A DNA stretch of 12,903 bases. Source: CAZJAD01 sp964543855 (lineage in GTDB: Bacteria > Electryoneota > RPQS01 > DYHQ01). The stretch covers positions 1-12,903 of the forward strand of contig CAZJAD010000064.1 of NCBI GenBank assembly GCA_964543855.1, written 5' to 3'. The position numbers and the translations under genes are program-made. This document shows, piece by piece, positions 1 to 6,167 of this stretch. The notes beneath the pieces are model-generated. The model saw nothing but the letters and a program-made list of their open reading frames with translations, had not been told where the DNA came from and made no database searches. Position 1 is the first letter of the stretch; every line of letters begins with the position of its first letter.

Positions 1-1232
1 AGTGTCAACGGCAGAATCTTTCGGATGACAATTTGACCATCGCGCACGACCGGCTTCTCCTGAACTCGTCCTACCCCGAGAATCGCAACCTCAGGATAAT
101 TGATGGTTGGAATAAGGGCCGTGCCACCGAGCGGTCCGACATTGGTGATGGTAAAAGTGCCTCCACGCAGCTCCGCCACCTCGATTTTTCCGTCGCGTGC
201 CCGCGTCGCCAAATCCTCAATGTCAGCGGATATCCGGACAATACTCTTTCGATCCGTATCCTTGATTACCGGAACCATCAATCCCTTGCCGGTATCGGTG
301 GCGATGCCGATATTGTAGTACTTCTTATAGACAATTTCCTCTTTGAACGGATCAAGACTGGCGTTAAAGGCTGGCGTAGCCTTCAATCCGGCCGTAACCG
401 CTTTGACGATGAACGCGAGAATCGTGAGGTGCGCACCTTGCTGACCGGTGCGGCGTGATTTTTCGCGCTGGCGAAACTCCTCCAGGAGAGTCACATCAGC
501 CTCGTCCATATGCATGACATGGGGAACAAGGATCATGGAGGTGACCATCTTGCGCGCCACCTTCCGCCGAATCGAACGCAACGGTTCTCTTTCAACGATT
601 CCCCACTGTTCAAAATCCGGCAGAGGCTCAATGTCAAGGAAAGGAATTGCAGAGGCCGCGTGAGCAGCGAACTCCGCTTCGGCACGCCGTTCCTCCACAG
701 CCGGTTCTGCGGCAACTTCAGCCGCCGGGACTTCGACTGGAGGAACCGGTAGGCCCTTCTCCTTTGCCTCAATGACTCGCTTCACATCGTCGAGGGTAAC
801 TCGACCTCCGGGCCCGGTGGGAGTCACCAGGTTGATGTCAATCCCCTGTTCGCGAGCGAATCGGCGCGTCGCCGGAGCCGCGGGAACCGGACCCTTCACA
901 GAAGGAGGAGCTGCCGGCGGAGGAGGCGCTTTCTCTGGTGGAGGGGCTGCTGCAGGCACAGCTTCCTTCGCAGGAGCTTCAACGACGATCTCCTCACCCT
1001 CTGCCGCGATGACAGCGATAACATCCCCGACAACAACGGTATCTCCGACCTTGCCCGCCACGGATACAATTTTTCCGCCCTTCGGTGATGGAATCACGAC
1101 CGCGGCTTTGTCCGTCTCCATTTCGACGAGAGGATCGTCCTCCTTGATCGTTTCTCCCGTGTTGACATGCCATTTTAGTATCTCACCTTCATGGATGCCT
1201 TCACCGAGGTCGGGCAGTCTAAATTCAAACAT
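1..1232 (-). CDS. pdhC: 2-oxoacid (probably pyruvate) dehydrogenase E2, dihydrolipoyl acyltransferase, partial
   Basis: This is the E2 core of a 2-oxoacid dehydrogenase complex, which moves the acyl group from E1 to CoA on a lipoyl arm. About 410 residues are visible; the 3' end lies beyond base 1. The N-terminus is a lipoyl domain, with the lipoyl-lysine motif EMETDKAAV placing the modified Lys at residue 42. A long Ala/Pro-rich linker follows. Next comes a peripheral subunit-binding domain at about 117-155 (TRRFAREQGIDI, then TPTGPGGRVTLDDV), and the start of the CoA acyltransferase domain from about 215. The window ends at DGQIVIRKILPLT, just before the expected HRxxDG catalytic motif, so catalytic competence cannot be checked. 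The ATG at 1232 has a strong AGGAGG site 5 bases upstream and lies 9 bases after the E1 beta stop. Pyruvate is the likeliest substrate, but branched-chain oxoacids are not excluded. Confidence 0.93.
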   Translation of the reverse strand, partial: MFEFRLPDLGEGIHEGEILKWHVNTGETIKEDDPLVEMETDKAAVVIPSPKGGKIVSVAGKVGDTVVVGDVIAVIAAEGEEIVVEAPAKEAVPAAAPPPEKAPPPPAAPPSVKGPVPAAPATRRFAREQGIDINLVTPTGPGGRVTLDDVKRVIEAKEKGLPVPPVEVPAAEVAAEPAVEERRAEAEFAAHAASAIPFLDIEPLPDFEQWGIVEREPLRSIRRKVARKMVTSMILVPHVMHMDEADVTLLEEFRQREKSRRTGQQGAHLTILAFIVKAVTAGLKATPAFNASLDPFKEEIVYKKYYNIGIATDTGKGLMVPVIKDTDRKSIVRISADIEDLATRARDGKIEVAELRGGTFTITNVGPLGGTALIPTINYPEVAILGVGRVQEKPVVRDGQIVIRKILPLT

Positions 1233-1241
1233 CGTTGCCTC

Positions 1242-2222
1242 CTAAAAGTCGAGGGTTTCTTCGATGGCCCGGCGGATGCGACCGGGACTTGGAATGTAAT
1301 CGAGTTCTCGCCCGAAGTAGGGTGTCACGACATCGTAATTCGTGACCCGCTTGACCGGAGCCTGCAGGTACAGAAGTGCTTTGTCGTTGATTGTGGCAAT
1401 AATCTCGGATGCGACTCCAAGTGACTTCGGTGCTTCCTGGATCACGACGCACCGACCGGTTTTCTTCACCGATGCAGCAATCGCATTCCCGTCCATGGGC
1501 GCGATGGTCAAAGGATCGATCACTTCGATCTTGGCTCCTCGCACCTTTTGCACTTCCTCAACAGCCCGAAGCATGAACAGTCTCATGGCTCCCCAGGCGA
1601 TGACGGTCAGATCGGTGCCTTCTTGAACAATTTGGGCTTTGCCGATTTCCATCACTTCCTCTTCATTCGGCACTTCTTCGCGGAACGCGCGGTAAGAACG
1701 CTTGGGCTCCATGAATACGACCGGATCAGGATCGCGGATAGCGGCAACGAGCAGTGCGCGCGCGTTCCTTGGAGTCGACGGAATCACGACCTTCACCCCG
1801 GGAAGATGCGCGTAGGTCGCTTCTCGGCTCTCCGAATGATGTTCCAGAGCACGGACACCTCCGCCGTAGGGCATCCGAACAACAAGCGGACAGCTCCACG
1901 CACCCTGCGAGCGAGAACGATATCGAGAGGCATGTCCTTCGAGCTGATGAAACATCAGATACGAGAAACCCGAGAATTGCATCTCCGCCACAGGTCTGAG
2001 TCCGGCCAGCGCCATGCCGATAGATGTTCCCAAGATACCCGATTCTGCCAAAGGCGTGTCAATCACCCGGGTTTCACCGAACCGCTTATGCAGACCCGCC
2101 GTGGCTCGAAAGACTCCCTCGTCAACCCCGACATCTTCACCGAGTACAACGATACTGTCGTCCTTGGCCATTTCCTGTTCAAGCGCGAGGCTGATGGCTT
2201 GAACCATGGTCATTTTAGGCAT
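1242..2222 (-). CDS. pdhB: 2-oxoacid (pyruvate) dehydrogenase E1 component, beta subunit
   Basis: This is the beta subunit of the thiamine-diphosphate-dependent E1 heterotetramer, which decarboxylates the 2-oxoacid and reductively acylates the E2 lipoyl arm. The 326 residues match the normal length for the family. The N-terminal pyrimidine-binding domain has LGEDVGVDEGVFRAT (about 27-41) and DTPLAESGI, where Glu60 is the expected residue activating the cofactor. The MPYGGGVRALEHHSES stretch (about 117-132) includes the conserved His pair. The C-terminal transketolase domain covers roughly 200-320. The ATG at 2222 has a GGGAGG site 6 bases upstream and overlaps the end of the alpha gene by 8 bases, so translation is probably coupled. 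An alternative ATG at 2213 (Met4) is less well placed. The family call is secure; pyruvate specificity is inferred from the partner subunits. Confidence 0.95.
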   Translation of the reverse strand: MPKMTMVQAISLALEQEMAKDDSIVVLGEDVGVDEGVFRATAGLHKRFGETRVIDTPLAESGILGTSIGMALAGLRPVAEMQFSGFSYLMFHQLEGHASRYRSRSQGAWSCPLVVRMPYGGGVRALEHHSESREATYAHLPGVKVVIPSTPRNARALLVAAIRDPDPVVFMEPKRSYRAFREEVPNEEEVMEIGKAQIVQEGTDLTVIAWGAMRLFMLRAVEEVQKVRGAKIEVIDPLTIAPMDGNAIAASVKKTGRCVVIQEAPKSLGVASEIIATINDKALLYLQAPVKRVTNYDVVTPYFGRELDYIPSPGRIRRAIEETLDF

Positions 2223-3306
2223 TCGCAGCCTCCCTTTGCCGATCCTCTAAGAAGATTTGGCGTTGCTCTTCGATTGAATCATGCCGAGTCCCATAAACAT
2301 GATCGAACGGCGCGTCGGGTTTCCGGTCGGTCACGGATTCAAATTCCTTGATAGCCGTGTCAATCTCCGCTTTGATTTCCGTTTCTAACGCGGTTTGTCG
2401 TTCTGCATTCCAGATTCCCTTTGTTTCAAGGTAAGTTCGGAAACGGGGAATTGGATCGCGTTTCTTCCACTGCTCGACCTCTTCCTCAGCGCGATATTTT
2501 GTGGGATCGTCGGCGGTTGTGTGCATCATCAAACGATAGGTGACGGCCTCAATAAGCGTCGGGCCTTCCCCGGCGTGTGCGCGTTCAAGCGCTTCTTTGG
2601 TCGCCTTATACATGGCAAGAGCATCGTTGCCATCGACCTGAATCCCCGGAATATCGTAGGCGATGGCTTTCTGGGCCAGCGTCTTTGAATTGGTCTGTTT
2701 GCCTCGCGGCATTGAAATCGCCCATTGGTTATTCTGGCAAATGAAGACCACCGGTGCCTTCCATACAGCGGCAAAATTCAGTGCTTCATGGAAGTCTCCC
2801 TCCGAAGTGGCCCCATCGCCGAAGAAAGTAACCACGGCCGAGTCCGTTTCACCGCGATACTTCATCGCATAGCCAATGCCCACGGCGTGCAGTGTTTGCG
2901 AAGCAACGATGATCGAAATCGGGAGCACACGCGCGCTGCCAGGCCGTCGGTTGCCCTCCTCATACCCGTTGTAGAAAAGCAGTGCCTGCGAAATGGACTC
3001 GCCCTCCATCAAGCGTGCACCGGCTTCACGGAATGCGCCCACGAGCCAGTCTTTCTCCGTCATAGCAAACACCGGCGCACAATGGGCAGCCTCCTGGCCG
3101 GCACTCGGACCAAAAGTGCCGATGCGGCCTTGCCGCTGCAATTTCAACATTCGCTCATCAACCTGTCTGGCCATGAACATGGCTCGATAAAGGCGAGTAA
3201 GGTCTTCGTCTCCAAGTTTCGGTTCGAGGTCCTTGTCGATCTTCCCCTGCTCGTCCAAGACTTGGAGATAGGAAACGCTGAATGGCCCAATCTCTTTAAT
3301 TGGCAT
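2215..3306 (-). CDS. pdhA: Pyruvate dehydrogenase (acetyl-transferring) E1 component, alpha subunit
   Basis: This is the alpha subunit of the thiamine-diphosphate-dependent E1. The protein is 363 residues from the chosen start. The thiamine diphosphate motif runs from GDGATSEGDFHEALNF (163-178) to QNNQWAIS (191-198), the canonical GDG to NN spacing. The LQRQGRIGTFGPSAGQEAA segment (56-74) and the HTTADDPTKYR loop (262-272) resemble the Bacillus-type, separate-alpha-subunit pyruvate dehydrogenases more than branched-chain enzymes; this is judged from recalled family patterns. The reading frame extends 17 codons further to a TTG at 3357. I prefer the ATG at 3306 because the AGGG site 8 bases upstream is well placed and the residues before it look unrelated to the family. 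It is the first gene of an operon with the E1 beta and E2 genes. E3 (lipoamide dehydrogenase) is not in the window and may lie past the left edge. Confidence 0.94.
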   Translation of the reverse strand: MPIKEIGPFSVSYLQVLDEQGKIDKDLEPKLGDEDLTRLYRAMFMARQVDERMLKLQRQGRIGTFGPSAGQEAAHCAPVFAMTEKDWLVGAFREAGARLMEGESISQALLFYNGYEEGNRRPGSARVLPISIIVASQTLHAVGIGYAMKYRGETDSAVVTFFGDGATSEGDFHEALNFAAVWKAPVVFICQNNQWAISMPRGKQTNSKTLAQKAIAYDIPGIQVDGNDALAMYKATKEALERAHAGEGPTLIEAVTYRLMMHTTADDPTKYRAEEEVEQWKKRDPIPRFRTYLETKGIWNAERQTALETEIKAEIDTAIKEFESVTDRKPDAPFDHVYGTRHDSIEEQRQIFLEDRQREAANA

Positions 3307-3425
3307 CTCGATATCCCTTTGGTTTCGAAGTGCTACTGAGCGCCGCCGGTCAGGCAACGAGAATCATCCAGGCGCGCTTTCACAGACAACATTGCCCAGG
3401 TCATCATTCGGCGAATCATTCAGAA

Positions 3426-3454
3426 AATATACCCATAAAAAGGCCGGAAATCAA
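3426..3454 (-). promoter_or_regulatory. Candidate sigma-70 promoter for the pdh operon
   Basis: Read on the minus strand, TTGATT (3454-3449) is followed after exactly 17 bases by TATATT (3431-3426). This is 4/6 and 5/6 of the sigma-70 consensus. Transcription would begin near 3419 and leave a leader of about 110 bases before the pdhA ATG at 3306. It is a pattern match only; promoter preferences of this lineage are unknown. Confidence 0.4.
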
Positions 3455-3661
3455 GGTACTTGTCCGCAGATACGCCACTCTCGTCATCCTTTCTGCGATC
3501 CAATGCGGCAGACTTACCCAACGCATATGTTCTGCATAACACTGAAACCTGTGCAAATCCATTCCCGTCTGCTTGAATGACAGTGCACTCTACCCAAGTC
3601 ACACAAGTTGCTGTGAAATGATGCATAGCCAGTCGATTGGTAGAGACGGGCTGAATCCGCT

Positions 3662-3690
3662 TTGACAACGGGGATCTTGGTTCGTATCTT
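3662..3690 (+). promoter_or_regulatory. Candidate sigma-70 promoter for the four-gene operon
   Basis: A perfect TTGACA (3662-3667) is followed after 17 bases by TATCTT (3685-3690, 4/6 of consensus). Transcription would start near 3697 and give a leader of about 200 bases before the ATG at 3904. A second, perfect TATAAT lies downstream at 3742-3747 but lacks a convincing -35 element. This is based on sequence pattern only. Confidence 0.45.
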
Positions 3691-3725
3691 AAAAAGACAA
3701 GACCAGAACTCGGTCATCCGAACCT

Positions 3726-3741
3726 AATGCATTGTAATTAC
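3726..3741. repeat. Two abutting 8-bp palindromes, possible operator
   Basis: AATGCATT (3726-3733) and GTAATTAC (3734-3741) are each perfect 8-bp palindromes, placed side by side and directly before TATAAT (3742-3747). A looser inverted pair, TGCAT (3728-3732) and ATGCA (3751-3755), encloses the same element. The position between divergent promoters suits a regulator-binding site, but AT-rich DNA produces such palindromes by chance and no regulator gene lies next to it. Confidence 0.25.
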
Positions 3742-3816
3742 TATAATAACATGCACCTCCGGGGTCAAGCCGTCCAGGGTTTGTGACACGGAACTTGCTA
3801 AGGTGAATTGGAGGCT

Positions 3817-3891
3817 ATGCGCACACCGGAACCTTCTCGGGGAGAAAGAAGTCCTGGAATCGTTCAATACCATGAAGCATGTCTGACTTAG
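3817..3891 (+). CDS. Possible 24-codon leader ORF (uncertain)
   Basis: An ATG at 3817 follows GGAGG (3810-3814) by only 2 bases, which is tighter than usual. It opens 24 codons, beginning MRTPEPSRGERSPG and ending YHEACLT, and stops at TAG 3889-3891, which is 12 bases before the ATG of the PLP enzyme. An in-frame TTG at 3808 would lengthen it by 3 codons. It could be a translated leader coupled to the operon, or chance. I recognise no family. Confidence 0.2.
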   Translation: MRTPEPSRGERSPGIVQYHEACLT

Positions 3892-3903
3892 AAGGCAAAG
3901 CAG

Positions 3904-5073
3904 ATGAATCCACCCACTCGTTCAGATTCGTTATCAGAGAAACCTCCGCGCGATTCGGAAATTCTCGCCGATGCTCCCGGCATCAAGGAGGAGGTTTCTC
4001 CCAACTTAATTCGACCACTTCTGGACGGAGCGACGCCGAATCTTCCGTTGCTCTCTCCCGAACGAGAGGCCATCCGGAAGATGGCCGCAGATTCCCACGT
4101 TGCTATCGAGGATCGGCTGGAGGCGTTCGAGGACATTTTCGATTCCGAGGTCGGCGACACGAACCTTACTCGGGCGCGGAATATCGAGAGAGAAGTCGGC
4201 CTTCACCAAATCTTTCTGAAATTCGAGGGCGGCAACCCAACGGGAACGCAGAAAGACCGTATCGCATTTGCGCAGGCCATGGATGCGCTGCGGCGTGGAT
4301 TCGATTCGATCACCGTCGCAACCTGCGGGAATTACGGCGCGGCAATCGCTTTTGCATCATCAATAGCAGGGCTTCGGTGCCTTATCTATATCCCCGAGAG
4401 CTTCCATACCAACCGCGTCAAAGAGATGCAAGGTTACGGCGCGGAAATCATCCACAGCCCCGGCGATTATGAGACTGCGGTGATGAAGAGCCGGGAACGG
4501 GCGGAACAAGATGAACTGTATGATGCGAATCCCGGTGGGGCCAATACGATTCTGCAGCTCAAAGCGTATGGCGACATCGCATTTGAAATCTACGACGAGC
4601 TTAGGGATGCACCGGCCATTGTCGCTGTGCCGGTATCCAATGCCACGACCCTCGCGGGAATCTACCGAGGTTTCCTCAGCCTGCATCGACGGGGAAAAAC
4701 ATCCAGAATGCCCAAAATGGTGGCCGGATCGTCCTATGGAAAGAACCCGGTCGTTCAAGCATTTCTGAAAAAGGCCGACCGTTGCGAGGATCTGGTGCCG
4801 GAAAAAATAAAAGAGACCTCCATCAACGAACCACTCGTGAACTGGCACTCGATTGACGGCGATGTCGCTCTGGACGCCATCTACGCGACCGGGGGCTGGG
4901 CCACTTATGCCAGTGACAGAAACATGTTGTCGATCTCACGAAAAATTCGCGACGCCGAAGGTCTCAGTGTGCTCCCGGCTTCGACGGCCGGTTTGATTGC
5001 CCTTCTGGACAAGCATCAGCGGGAGCCAATGTCGGCTGACAGATATGTCATCATCCTCACAGGGAGACGTTGA
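3904..5073 (+). CDS. Threonine-synthase-like PLP-dependent enzyme (fold type II)
   Basis: This is a PLP enzyme of the tryptophan-synthase-beta fold, close in layout to threonine synthase, 389 residues long. FEGGNPTGTQKDRIA (108-121) matches the threonine synthase NPTGSFKDR pattern and places the Schiff-base lysine at K117. ATCGNYGAAIAFA (139-151) is the loop whose Asn packs on the cofactor ring. PVSNATTLAG (243-252) sits where the glycine-rich phosphate-binding loop is expected but has fewer glycines. LPASTAGL (357-364) and LTGRR at the end complete the pattern. A stop codon lies in frame just upstream, so ATG 3904 is the first possible ATG, with AAGG 8 bases before it. It leads a four-gene operon whose other members suggest amino acid or peptide chemistry rather than threonine synthesis. 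The substrate is unknown; a beta- or gamma-elimination or replacement is the family-based expectation. Confidence 0.85.
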   Translation: MNPPTRSDSLSEKPPRDSEILADAPGIKEEVSPNLIRPLLDGATPNLPLLSPEREAIRKMAADSHVAIEDRLEAFEDIFDSEVGDTNLTRARNIEREVGLHQIFLKFEGGNPTGTQKDRIAFAQAMDALRRGFDSITVATCGNYGAAIAFASSIAGLRCLIYIPESFHTNRVKEMQGYGAEIIHSPGDYETAVMKSRERAEQDELYDANPGGANTILQLKAYGDIAFEIYDELRDAPAIVAVPVSNATTLAGIYRGFLSLHRRGKTSRMPKMVAGSSYGKNPVVQAFLKKADRCEDLVPEKIKETSINEPLVNWHSIDGDVALDAIYATGGWATYASDRNMLSISRKIRDAEGLSVLPASTAGLIALLDKHQREPMSADRYVIILTGRR

Positions 5074-5075
5074 TC

Positions 5076-6167
5076 GTGTGTGGATTCGATGGCAATGCGA
5101 TTGTCTATTGTGAAGGGGCTTTCAACGCAACGAACGGCAAAACGGCTCACGGTTTGGTCAGGTTTACGCATCGCTACAAAGTTGTCTCGGTTGTTGACTC
5201 CCGCTACGCCGGAAGAGATGCCGGGGATATTCTGGACGGTCGGAGAAACGACATCCCGATCCATTCGACGATTGACGCCGCCGTTGCAGACGCGAAAAAA
5301 GGAAGGGTGCAGGCGACACATCTGGTGGTTGGGTTAGCCCCGGATGGAGGTCGACTCTCGGCGAAGGCTCGCATGGATATTCAAGCGGCGATTCGGATGG
5401 GGCTCAATATCGACTGCGGGCTTCATGATTATCTGACGGATGACTCGGTAATGAGTGATCTGGCTCGCACCCACAGCGTCACTCTGCGGGACATTCGCAA
5501 GCCTCCGTCGATCGAACATCTGCATTTTTTCACCGGAAAGATCGAACAAGTCACATCGTTCAAAGTAGCGATGCTGGGAACGGACTCGGCTGTCGGCAAA
5601 CGCACAACGGCCTGGCGGCTGGTTCAAGGCTATCAAGAGATGGGACGCAGCGCGGAAATGGTTGGTACAGGCCAAACCTCTTGGCTGCAGGGAGCCCGCT
5701 ATGGAATCATACTTGATTCCTTAATCAACGATTTCGTGGCCGGTGAGATTGAACACGCCGTCTGGAGTGCCTGGAAAGAAACCCACCCCAATGTCATCAT
5801 CATTGAGGGACAGGGCAGCTTGTTGAATCCGGCTTATCCGGGAGGATTTGAGATCCTGGCTGCCGCACGCCCGGATATCATTGTCCTCCAGCATGCGCCC
5901 GCAAGAATCGAATATGATGGATTCCCCGGGTACAAGCTCCACGATTTGTCAAAGCAAATTCAAGCGCTTGAAATGATTTCGGACAAGCGGGTCGCCGCGA
6001 TTACCATCAATCATGAAAACATTCCAGCCGACCAAATCCAGAGAACATGCCGGAGAATCGAATCCGAAACCGGATTGCCAACCAGTGATGTTTTGATCGA
6101 CGGACCCAACAAAATTGTCCACGCTCTTATCGAGGCCGAGAAACAAATCAAGGGGATAGCGGAATGA
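5076..6167 (+). CDS. DUF1611 family protein, DgcN-like (D-glutamate N-acetyltransferase type)
   Basis: This matches the DUF1611 family: an N-terminal alpha/beta domain (GKTAHGLVRF, then VVDSRYAGRDAGDIL) and a C-terminal P-loop domain. The nucleotide-binding-like motif is GTDSAVGKRTT (about 168-178), followed by EGQGSLLNPAYPGG (about 244-257). A marine bacterial member, DgcN, is reported to acetylate D-glutamate so that its partner DgcA can racemise it. The DgcA-like gene sits in this same operon, which supports a related role, though substrate identity is inferred. A TTG at 5070 overlaps the previous stop. I prefer GTG at 5076 because AGGGAG (5061-5066) is then 9 bases upstream rather than 3. 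The 3' end overlaps the next gene by ATGA. Older database names such as NAD-dependent epimerase for this family are probably misleading. Confidence 0.8.
   Translation: MCGFDGNAIVYCEGAFNATNGKTAHGLVRFTHRYKVVSVVDSRYAGRDAGDILDGRRNDIPIHSTIDAAVADAKKGRVQATHLVVGLAPDGGRLSAKARMDIQAAIRMGLNIDCGLHDYLTDDSVMSDLARTHSVTLRDIRKPPSIEHLHFFTGKIEQVTSFKVAMLGTDSAVGKRTTAWRLVQGYQEMGRSAEMVGTGQTSWLQGARYGIILDSLINDFVAGEIEHAVWSAWKETHPNVIIIEGQGSLLNPAYPGGFEILAAARPDIIVLQHAPARIEYDGFPGYKLHDLSKQIQALEMISDKRVAAITINHENIPADQIQRTCRRIESETGLPTSDVLIDGPNKIVHALIEAEKQIKGIAE

Larger units (their letters stand above)
3307..3903. other. Divergent intergenic control region between pdhA and the PLP-enzyme operon
   Basis: This gap of about 600 bases separates two divergent operons. 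It holds candidate promoters on each strand, an AT-rich stretch with two abutting 8-bp palindromes at 3726-3741, and a possible 24-codon ORF at 3817-3891. Longer open frames on the minus strand here (up to about 80 codons) have no recognisable motif and look non-coding. I see no riboswitch or strong terminator that I can support. Confidence 0.6.

Noticed and set aside
1548..2351. A 267-codon plus-strand frame opposite the E1 genes
   Set aside because: It is antisense to E1 beta and E1 alpha, which have clear cofactor motifs. The His/Arg-rich translation resembles no protein.
3307..3357. N-terminal extension of E1 alpha to TTG 3357
   Set aside because: The extra 17 residues are Arg-rich and unlike the family, while ATG 3306 has a better ribosome-binding site.
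3420..3717. Minus-strand frames of 67-82 codons in the divergent intergenic region
   Set aside because: They overlap each other in different frames, have no recognisable motif or convincing ribosome site, and cover the promoter elements.
3879..4472. A 197-codon plus-strand frame overlapping the PLP enzyme
   Set aside because: It is a frame-shifted shadow of the PLP gene: low-complexity Arg/Ser/Gly-rich residues, no motif, while the overlapping frame carries the full catalytic pattern.
5076..6167. Annotation as an NAD-dependent epimerase/dehydratase
   Set aside because: No Rossmann GxxGxxG at the N-terminus or YxxxK catalytic pair is visible; the P-loop GTDSAVGKRTT and overall layout fit DUF1611/DgcN.
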